Source of the DNA: Burkholderiales bacterium
Lineage (GTDB): Bacteria > Pseudomonadota > Gammaproteobacteria > Burkholderiales > Burkholderiaceae_C
Reading direction: 5' to 3'
DNA: 5,477 nt
Assembly: GCA_947474415.1 (NCBI GenBank)
Contig: CANJKD010000208.1
Span: 1 to 5,477, forward strand
How positions within the stretch are numbered: the stretch's first letter is position 1; each line of letters opens with the position of its first letter. A program made the translations under genes and the position numbers. The notes under the pieces were generated by a model, which was given only the letters and a program-made list of their open reading frames with translations, did not search any database and was not told the DNA's origin. Shown piece after piece: positions 1 to 5,215 of the stretch.

Positions 1-146
1 ACGCGACATTGCAGTACGTCAAGGCTGCTGCGGAGCAGTTCAAAGCTGCAGACCGGTGGGCGGTCCTTGTGCGCTACGTGAGCGACCGCATCGTGCCATC
101 TCTCGAGCCGTTCAAACCGCCACCCGGGCTGCCGGCGACGGGGTAA
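1..146 (+). CDS. 3' end of an unrecognised protein (partial, enters from the left edge)
   Basis: The frame beginning at base 3 is open from the window edge to a TAA at 144-146 and gives the last 47 residues of a protein. Codons are strongly biased to G or C in the third position (for example GTC, AAG, GAG, CAG, TAC, CGC), which the other two plus frames lack; one of them stops early. The visible part has a probably helical stretch rich in Ala, Lys and Glu (AAAEQFKAADRWAVLVRYV), then a short Pro-rich tail (FKPPPGLPATG) of the kind often found at a flexible C-terminus. I do not recognise the family and assign no function. It converges on the minus-strand regulator that ends at 284. The 137 bases between them hold only short imperfect hairpins and no convincing terminator. 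Confidence 0.65.
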   Translation, partial: ATLQYVKAAAEQFKAADRWAVLVRYVSDRIVPSLEPFKPPPGLPATG

Positions 147-283
147 CTGCCGGATTTAGGTTGATGGATCTGAGCGGTGGCGTGATGGCCTTCGAGATTG
201 ATCGCAAAAACGACCCGAGAATGCAATTCTGCACCCCGTAACGGGCGTGCCCGGCTGGGAACCGGTGAGTTGTCGGTGTCGCT

Positions 284-973
284 CTAGCTCACGATTCGTC
301 GCGTTTGATCCGGGCCTCGGTACACCGCCTGCAAAAAGCCGTCGATGTAGCCCGCCAGGCGCTGGAACGAAAGCGGTTTGTAGTAGCACAACGTGGCCTC
401 GTCGAGACCGCCGCGAGCCTTGATCTCGGTATCTGTCAGCCCGGTCACCACAAGAATACGAGTGTTCCGTAGTTCTGGCGATCCCCTCAGCGTCTTGATC
501 AGGTGGAACCCATCGAACGGCTCCATCGCCAAATCCGTGATGACGATGTCCGGGCGGCGTTGCGCGATCGCGAGCAGGGCGGCGGCGGCGTCACCGGCAA
601 AGCTCACGTCGATGCGCTCGCCCCATTCAGCCGCCGCCTTGGCATAGGCCTTGACCATCGTGGCGTTGTTTTCGACGATCAGAACCACCCGCTTGCCGTG
701 AGCATCGCCTCCGGGGCTCGCCATGCCCGAGCGTTTGAGAATCGCGACGTCGCTCTCTGCAACCCGACGGTGCCCACCTTGAGTTTTCCATGCTCGCAGC
801 GTGCCCGCCTCCACCATTTTCTGGATCGTGCTCACCGAAACACCGAGGAGGGCCGCCGCCTCCTTCGTTCCCACATAGGGCTCAGAGCTGGAGATGATTG
901 CCTCAGCACGTGACTTGGGTCTGGCCAATTGCAGCTCCTCAATGGCTTTGCTAGCAGGGTACGAGGCGTTCAC
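284..973 (-). CDS. Response regulator with N-terminal excisionase/MerR-like HTH and C-terminal receiver domain
   Basis: A 229-residue predicted cytoplasmic DNA-binding regulator. Residues about 32-82 form an excisionase-family helix-turn-helix: YVGTKEAAALLGVSVSTIQK, followed by a wing-like segment with GGHRR (66-70). Residues about 94-215 form a CheY-like receiver domain: VVLIVENN at the first strand, phosphoacceptor Asp147 in DIVITDLAMEPFDGF, the conserved Thr177 in ILVVTG, and Lys199 in YYKP. The usual acidic pair is Glu101-Asn102 rather than Asp-Asp or Glu-Asp, so metal binding may be weakened. The domain order is the reverse of the common receiver-then-DNA-binding layout. No histidine kinase is encoded next to it, so the phosphodonor, if any, is unknown. 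The start used is GTG at 971-973, which has no Shine-Dalgarno sequence. An in-frame TTG at 926-928 has GAGGAG six bases upstream and would remove the first 15 residues while leaving both domains whole. The domain assignment is solid; the target genes are unknown. Confidence 0.88.
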   Translation of the reverse strand: MNASYPASKAIEELQLARPKSRAEAIISSSEPYVGTKEAAALLGVSVSTIQKMVEAGTLRAWKTQGGHRRVAESDVAILKRSGMASPGGDAHGKRVVLIVENNATMVKAYAKAAAEWGERIDVSFAGDAAAALLAIAQRRPDIVITDLAMEPFDGFHLIKTLRGSPELRNTRILVVTGLTDTEIKARGGLDEATLCYYKPLSFQRLAGYIDGFLQAVYRGPDQTRRIVS

Positions 974-992
974 AAACTAATTTAAATAGTTT
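974..992 (-). promoter_or_regulatory. AT-rich 19-bp interrupted palindrome, candidate operator/promoter of the regulator gene
   Basis: Bases AAACTA (974-979) and TAGTTT (987-992) are perfect inverted repeats around a 7-base AT spacer, directly before the GTG start of the regulator gene. The surroundings (about 974-1002) are strikingly AT-rich in an otherwise GC-rich window. On the minus strand, TATAAA (995 down to 990) could be a -10 element, with only a weak -35 match, TTGTGG (1017 down to 1012), 16 bases upstream. If that -10 is used, transcription would begin at or very near the start codon, which would fit a leaderless message and the missing Shine-Dalgarno sequence. The palindrome overlaps this region, so autoregulation by the encoded HTH protein is a reasonable inference but is not shown. 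Confidence 0.4.
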
Positions 993-1513
993 ATACGAAA
1001 ATTGACGGCAGCCACAACATCTGCCAACCGACCTGATCCGGGCATGGCGCGATCACAGTCGCCAGCTTCCAGAACTCGGCAATGAGGGCAGGATCGCGCG
1101 GGTCTTTGAAAGACTCGACCCCCGCGGCTCCACAGTCCATGGACGCGCCAGATGCGGTCGATCCAGTGAGCAGCGCCTGCGACTGTCTGCTTCAGTGTGA
1201 TACGCATGATCGCTTCACGGTTACCGCCGGCCCGAGCGGTTCGCAGGGATCTGGGCGCGTTATGCCACGCAACAAGCCGATCACGCCTGTGGCAGGAAAG
1301 AACGCGCGCCAGCGCGGCCAGCCGGCAGTCGACCAGAAAATTCTGCGCGGTGTCTTTGTGCGACATGCCGACAGCCGCCGACAGCACGGTGTGGGTGCAC
1401 CCCTGAATGCGTGCTTCGATGCGCTCGCTATCGGGATAGGGATAGGGATTTGAAAGAGTCTGAAGGCGCTGATCATTTCCGGCACTTCCCTTGACTCGCT
1501 TGGCAGCCCGCAT
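991..1513 (-). pseudogene. Possible decayed gene of unknown function, coding-like segments in two frames
   Basis: One minus frame is open from an ATG at 1511-1513 to a TAG at 977-979 (178 residues). Its first part reads like protein (PDSERIEARIQG, then GMSHKDTAQNFLVDCRLAAL), as does EAIMRITLKQTVAGAAHWID further on. After about 1140 the better reading is in another frame: from ATG 1138-1140 to TAA 991-993 it gives 49 residues containing VESFKDPRDPALIAEFWKLA and PDQVGWQMLWLP, with good G/C third-position bias. In the first frame the same bases give an Arg/Gly/Cys-rich tail and an AT-rich end that runs into the regulator's promoter. The simplest inference is one old gene broken by a frameshift near 1110-1145. 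No family is recognised, and chance open frames in GC-rich DNA remain possible. No good ribosome binding site precedes 1513. Confidence 0.3.
1433..1449. repeat. Short GGGATA tandem repeat (almost three units)
   Basis: The plus strand reads GGGATAGGGATAGGGAT, two full hexamers plus five bases. It lies inside the possible decayed gene, where the minus strand would encode Tyr-Pro or Ile-Pro repeats depending on frame. It is a candidate slippage site, though it is too short to be remarkable alone. Confidence 0.7.
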
Positions 1514-1557
1514 GGCATTGACCGCCCGGGCCGTCGCGCGTCAAACACGATTACAGG

Positions 1558-2074
1558 TTTAACTATTTATGGTTTTGCACATTCTTAATGTGACCCTAAA
1601 ACCGCCGACCGTGTCCGGCCGCACACTTCAGAACCGAGCTTGGAAGAAGGTTTTGACACGTTCAGGTTTGGCCCGCGAGAAGGTCACAGGCCGCGCGAAG
1701 CGCACCCCAACGTTGCGGTGCAAGGCCTTCAAGCCAGTGCAGGCGTGTGTCTCCGGGATGAATCGGGTTCTCGTGCCGACACGGTGCACGGCAAGACCTG
1801 GGCGCTGAGCGTCGAGACTGCCGTCGTCCAGCGTACCGGCCGGCGCCAAACGATGCCGGCGGTCTCGGCGGTGAACGCCCAAAGGGGGTTCTGGTGCGCT
1901 GCCGGGCGCGACGCGCTGAACCCCGAACAGTTTGTGCCTGTTGCCCGGCTCGGCACTCGAGCCGTGTCGACCGTGCGCGGCGCAAGATGCAGACAACTCG
2001 TCGCGTCGTACGCTCATTCTCCCAAGCCCGTCCGTCGCCTATTTTTCGGGCTGCTGAGAAATGGCCCGGCGCGG
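1558..2074. other. Stretch without a recognisable gene, open on both strands
   Basis: I recognise no gene here. The stretch opens with an AT-rich patch (1558-1600) whose ATTTA-containing core mirrors the palindrome at 974-992 in inverted orientation. From about 1594 a plus-strand frame is open through 2611. Its first half has fairly high G/C in third positions and includes segments such as LNPEQFVPVARLGTRAV, but its second half is only the antisense of the methyltransferase gene. Minus frames here are open too, one ending at 1628 and another at 1662, and they are Arg/His-rich with no identifiable domain. The best plus-strand start would be a TTG at 1640, with no clear ribosome binding site. 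I cannot say which strand, if either, is coding. Decayed or intergenic DNA is the default reading. Confidence 0.4.
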
Positions 2075-2905
2075 TCACGCAACCGCCGGCAGGCGATACA
2101 GCCAGACCGGCTGTCGTGCCGCGCCGCTCAGCACGCTGGTGGGCGCCACCCCCTCGGCGCCGAACTCGAGGCTCACCAGCCAACTCCCAGGTCGCATTTC
2201 CCGACTGGCTTTGGCCAGCGCCCGGCCCAGCGTTTCCGGCCGCTGAAAAATGTAGACCATGTCGTAGCCGGTCCACGACTCACTCCACATGTCGGCCCGT
2301 CGCACGCGCGCCCAGCGGCAGCGCCATCTGGACAACAAGCACAGCGAAACACTCCATTCGATGCCCACCAACTCGGCCTGGGGGTATTCCTTCAACAACT
2401 CTATGAGCCCGGCGCCGTGGCCGCAGCCCGCGTCCAGGATCCGCGGCTGCACTCGGGCTCCACGAAACGGCGCAAGCAGCGCCAAGCCATGCAACGCGCC
2501 GCGCCGCGTTGGGTACCACGGCGCATCTCGCCACGCGCGAACTGGATACAGGCCCGCCAATCCCAGAAGAAGAAACAGCCAGCCCCAGGCTGGAAAAGCG
2601 GAACCTGGTAAAAACAGCAAAACCATCGACAGCGGAAACCCCGCAGCGGTGATCAAACGCCGCCAGGGGCTGCGCATCAGCGAAGCTGCCAACAAGCTCA
2701 CGAACACGGCCACCACCCCGGACCATGCAGGCGCCACACCGCAAAAACGCAGTGCAGCCCACGCGGCCCACGCGGCGATCCACCCCAGCAAGGCGGTGGC
2801 TGGCCAGCGCAGTGCCACGCGCAGCAACGTACCCCCGGTACCTTCTTTTCTGGTGCTCACGCGCCAGTTCGACCCGCAGGCTTCATTCCGATTTGCGACT
2901 CGCAC
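2075..2905 (-). CDS. Membrane-anchored class I SAM-dependent methyltransferase
   Basis: Predicted 276 residues. The N-terminal half is hydrophobic, with about four membrane segments near residues 37-55, 59-77, 84-101 and 103-122, including TALLGWIAAWAAWAAL and WLFLLLGLAGLY. The C-terminal half (about 150-276) is a short Rossmann-type methyltransferase domain. It has motif I ILDAGCGHG (156-164), the second-strand acidic residue Glu183 in AELVGIEWS, and YDMVYIFQRPE (214-224) at the position of the fourth strand. It should transfer a methyl group from S-adenosylmethionine while tethered to the inner membrane; the substrate cannot be read from the sequence. The GTG at 2903-2905 has AAGGGG almost touching it. 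A second GTG at 2858-2860 would remove 15 residues and leave the membrane segments intact, and would also avoid overlapping the coding-like stretch ending at 2883. No terminator is visible after the stop. The class is confident; the start and substrate are not. Confidence 0.85.
   Translation of the reverse strand: MRVANRNEACGSNWRVSTRKEGTGGTLLRVALRWPATALLGWIAAWAAWAALRFCGVAPAWSGVVAVFVSLLAASLMRSPWRRLITAAGFPLSMVLLFLPGSAFPAWGWLFLLLGLAGLYPVRAWRDAPWYPTRRGALHGLALLAPFRGARVQPRILDAGCGHGAGLIELLKEYPQAELVGIEWSVSLCLLSRWRCRWARVRRADMWSESWTGYDMVYIFQRPETLGRALAKASREMRPGSWLVSLEFGAEGVAPTSVLSGAARQPVWLYRLPAVA
2758..2775. repeat. Tandem 9-bp duplication inside the methyltransferase gene
   Basis: CCCACGCGG occurs twice back to back (2758-2766 and 2767-2775). 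Its length keeps the frame, and it encodes the repeated Ala-Ala-Trp of WIAAWAAWAAL in the first predicted membrane segment. It looks like a small in-frame duplication tolerated by a hydrophobic helix. Confidence 0.75.
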
Positions 2906-3225
2906 GCCCCTTCAGCACCAGACCGGGCTGAATCGCCACCGCGTCGATCACATGTGACCGATCGACCTCGGCGGCCTTTCCGAAGCCTCGCTTCGATGGC
3001 GCGTGACCACCGCGCGAACCGATCGCCGCTGCCGGCCATGGCGTTGCCGGAGGCCATGCTGTTGCGTCCCACTTGATCGTCACTCATGGCGGGGATGCGC
3101 GCAGTCGTTTCCGGTTCCGGGAGTGCATCGAAGTCCTGACCGGGAAGGGCGACGGTACACGTCGGGTATGAGTCATTCGTGATTTCGAACAGTGGTGAGG
3201 GTTGGCCCCGTACACCGCCGGCCAC
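2883..3225 (-). pseudogene. Coding-like stretch of unknown function with an apparent frame switch
   Basis: The minus frame from GTG 3223-3225, two bases after the lipoprotein stop, reads like real protein down to about 2990: PLFEITNDSYPTCTVALPG, DFDALPEPETTARIPAM, then DRFARWSRAIEARLRKG. Third positions are mostly G or C. Beyond that point this frame becomes Arg/Gly/Ser-rich and runs to a stop at 2857. The neighbouring frame gives the natural-looking KAAEVDRSHVIDAVAIQPG and LVLKGRASRKSE, ending at a TGA at 2883-2885. The switch is +1 and falls near CTTCGGAAAGGCCGCC (about 2987-3002). This could be a small gene broken by an indel or a base-calling error. It could also be a tail detached from the lipoprotein gene, since the final segment is back in the lipoprotein's frame. 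An internal start at ATG 3085-3087 is also possible. No family is recognised. Confidence 0.35.
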
Positions 3226-3227
3226 CG

Positions 3228-5129
3228 TCAGGGCGGGCAACTCGCCGCGCCGCCGCAGCTGATGAAGTTGCTCGAAACGCCCATTTGCTCCCGATCGCGA
3301 CCATACAACGAGATTTGCTTGTAGGCCGAGGCGCCGGATGGGGTCAGGCTCCATGTCAGCGTCTTCGTCGTCGAGCCGTTGCGCTTGCCGTCGATCTCCG
3401 AATGAGCGGCCATCGCTGAGCCAGAGCAGCCGCCTGCCAAGCACAGGGTGATGTCCTTCGGAGAAACAGAGGCGTTGCCGGCCCAACTGGCCGTGAAGCT
3501 CGCAGTCGTGCCGTCATAGGCGACAAGCGCCGTCTTGGTGGCGCCTTCGAGTTCGAGCCACGGAATGCTGCTGAGGGCGGCCGCTTTCGGCGGAACGCCA
3601 TCAACGCGCTTCATGTACGTCGCCGAGAGCTGAGTTGCAGCCGGGTCGGAGAAGAGATCAACCTTCACCACGCGGCCGCGCTTGTAGAACGCATCGATCA
3701 ATGCATCCCCGCCGGCAAGGTCGCCCCCGAAGTTGTCGAGTGACAACCACGACGAGTCACAGCTGCCAACGATGGTGAGGCGCGGAGAATAAAGTCGCAG
3801 CGCTCGAACGCGGCTCGCCACCGGTGTGGAGCAAGGGGGCGTGTCGTCCAGGGACACAATCGGGGTCGTGTCCCATCCGGTGCCGTCGACGCTGCGCTGG
3901 TAGACCTTCGCCGCGTGGACCGTGCCGTCAAAACTACTGACGTCAAAAGACAATGCGCGCGTGTAGCTCGGGTTCAAGTCGACGATGTCAACTCGCAATG
4001 TGCGCTGCACTGCGGCGCCGATATGAATCTGGTCGGCGGCAGTCTGACCCAGCAGCGTCCACGCAGTCGAACCGCTGCGCTGAACGATTGAAAGCTCCGC
4101 GCCGGCGAACACGGCGTCACCCTTGACGATCTCGAAGCCGACCGAGCAGATCTTGTCTGCGCCAGTCAGGTCACAGTCCTTCATGACCGGATTGGCGACA
4201 ACGCCACCCAGCAGGCTGGGCGTCGCAAGGCTGGCCATGGTGCAGATCCCGTTTGCAGCCGTGCTGGCGGTCAGCGGTGTGCCGCCGTCCATTCGGAGGC
4301 TGAACAGTGGGTCGAATATGCCGGCCATGCGCGAGACGCAACTCGTCACGTCGGCCGCGCCGATCGCGGAACTCATGGTGGCAAACAGCGTCGAGATGCC
4401 CGTCATGTCGACGTTCAGCCCGGCTGTGTCTGCCACGATCGTTCCGGACTTCGTTCCATCGCTTCCGATGAACACGTTACCCGAACCGATCTTCCCTTCC
4501 ACTTGTACGAATGTGGATGCGGGGCCGCTCGCAGCGGCGTCAGACCCGGTCGTGATCTTGACGGCCTCGAGCAGTTTGTCCATCCCGGTTCTGTTGGCCG
4601 AGAACGCGTCGCTCGCGAAGTCCACGGTGGTGGGCAGGCCCATGGCTGTCAGCACCGGAGCGAGCGCATCCAACAGGTTCTGCTTCTTTGCGGCCAACGT
4701 GGTGTCGGAGGGAGCGGCGGCACTGGCAGCCGGGTCGAACATGGCCGCCGCATCCTGGCCCAGGGCGAGCGACACGGCCGCGTGGGTCAGCGGCGTGACG
4801 TTCGCAGTGCCGGCCTTGTCAACCACGGAGTAGTAGCAGGTGTTTACGCCGCCGACGAGCCCACACGCCTCGATACGAAACGGTGCCGTCATGCCGCTGA
4901 CAGACAGTCCACTGAAGTTGCCGTCGGCGTCCGCTGAACCTGAAACCGTGGCTCCAAGAGCATCCTTGATGGTCACCACAGCGTTGAGCATTGGCGCGCC
5001 GACTGCGACAGTCCCGGACATTGACGACGGGGCAACAGGTGTCGGCGCAGTGGTGGTGTCTCCATCGCAAGCACTAATGAGCGCGGCGCAAGCGCTGGCA
5101 ACTGCAACAAGGCTGAATCGAAACGACAT
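3228..5129 (-). CDS. Large secreted lipoprotein with carboxypeptidase-regulatory-like N-terminal domain
   Basis: Predicted 633 residues. The start MSFRFSLVAVASACAALISA followed by Cys21 is a signal peptide with lipobox ISAC, so the mature protein should be lipidated at Cys21 and sit on the outer face of the inner membrane or in the outer membrane. Asp22 after the lipid-bearing Cys is the residue that favours inner-membrane retention in E. coli; whether that holds here is unknown. A Thr/Pro/Ser linker (25-37) leads to a carboxypeptidase-regulatory-like beta sandwich (about 38-110: SGTVAVGAPMLNAVVTIKDA, then ADADGNFSGL), a fold usually involved in cell-surface structure or binding rather than catalysis. 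The remaining roughly 500 residues match nothing I recognise and show no catalytic motif. Twelve cysteines after Cys21 fall into six neighbouring pairs, suggesting disulfides formed in the periplasm. The ATG has AAAGGG nine bases upstream. Product type is confident; function is unknown. Confidence 0.88.
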   Translation of the reverse strand: MSFRFSLVAVASACAALISACDGDTTTAPTPVAPSSMSGTVAVGAPMLNAVVTIKDALGATVSGSADADGNFSGLSVSGMTAPFRIEACGLVGGVNTCYYSVVDKAGTANVTPLTHAAVSLALGQDAAAMFDPAASAAAPSDTTLAAKKQNLLDALAPVLTAMGLPTTVDFASDAFSANRTGMDKLLEAVKITTGSDAAASGPASTFVQVEGKIGSGNVFIGSDGTKSGTIVADTAGLNVDMTGISTLFATMSSAIGAADVTSCVSRMAGIFDPLFSLRMDGGTPLTASTAANGICTMASLATPSLLGGVVANPVMKDCDLTGADKICSVGFEIVKGDAVFAGAELSIVQRSGSTAWTLLGQTAADQIHIGAAVQRTLRVDIVDLNPSYTRALSFDVSSFDGTVHAAKVYQRSVDGTGWDTTPIVSLDDTPPCSTPVASRVRALRLYSPRLTIVGSCDSSWLSLDNFGGDLAGGDALIDAFYKRGRVVKVDLFSDPAATQLSATYMKRVDGVPPKAAALSSIPWLELEGATKTALVAYDGTTASFTASWAGNASVSPKDITLCLAGGCSGSAMAAHSEIDGKRNGSTTKTLTWSLTPSGASAYKQISLYGRDREQMGVSSNFISCGGAASCPP

Positions 5130-5138
5130 GGCGTGAAA

Positions 5139-5144
5139 CCCTTT
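5139..5144 (-). promoter_or_regulatory. Ribosome binding site of the lipoprotein gene
   Basis: The minus strand reads AAAGGG, with nine bases between it and the ATG at 5127-5129. It is the clearest Shine-Dalgarno match in the window and fixes the start that gives an intact signal peptide. Confidence 0.6.
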
Positions 5145-5160
5145 CGGCTGAATTGGCGAG

Positions 5161-5187
5161 CACGCTGATGCGCGCGGAGCGTGTCAA
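5161..5187 (-). promoter_or_regulatory. Possible promoter -35 box and inverted repeat upstream of the lipoprotein gene
   Basis: The minus strand has a perfect TTGACA (5187 down to 5182), but no good -10 hexamer appears 16-18 bases downstream, so it may be chance or need an activator. CACGCT (5161-5166) and AGCGTG (5178-5183) form a 6-bp inverted repeat with an 11-base GC-rich spacer just downstream, overlapping the box by two bases. That could be an operator or a hairpin in the leader. This is the only non-coding space between the transposase remnant and the lipoprotein gene, so a promoter somewhere here is expected. Confidence 0.25.
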
Positions 5188-5215
5188 TGACTTTTCGGCA
5201 CCTGGCGACATCAAT

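Noticed and set aside
56..241. Open plus-strand frame of 61 codons near the left edge
   Set aside because: It overlaps the better-supported partial gene ending at 146 in another frame, has an Arg-rich shadow-like composition at first and no ribosome binding site.
218..252. Short hairpins (AGAAT-GCA-ATTCT, CCCGT-A-ACGGG, GGGC-GT-GCCC) between convergent gene ends, possible terminator
   Set aside because: Stems are only 3-5 bp with tiny loops. On the minus strand the nearest T run (TTTTT, 205-209) is separated from the stem by several bases, so it is not a convincing intrinsic terminator in either direction.
1393..1402. Perfect palindrome GGGTGCACCC
   Set aside because: It is ten bases, within a possible decayed gene and not near any start codon; expected by chance in GC-rich DNA.
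2045..2077. CGGGC/GCCCG hairpin next to a T run just past the methyltransferase stop
   Set aside because: On the minus strand, the direction of the methyltransferase transcript, the stem is followed by A residues rather than U. On the plus strand the T run precedes the stem.
2289..2957. Long plus-strand open frame of 222 codons
   Set aside because: It lies antisense to the methyltransferase gene, whose motifs are unambiguous. The plus reading is Arg/Pro/Ser-rich with no domain.
4123..4833. Plus-strand open frame of 236 codons
   Set aside because: It is the antisense of the lipoprotein gene; the opposite strand has a signal peptide, lipobox and ribosome binding site.
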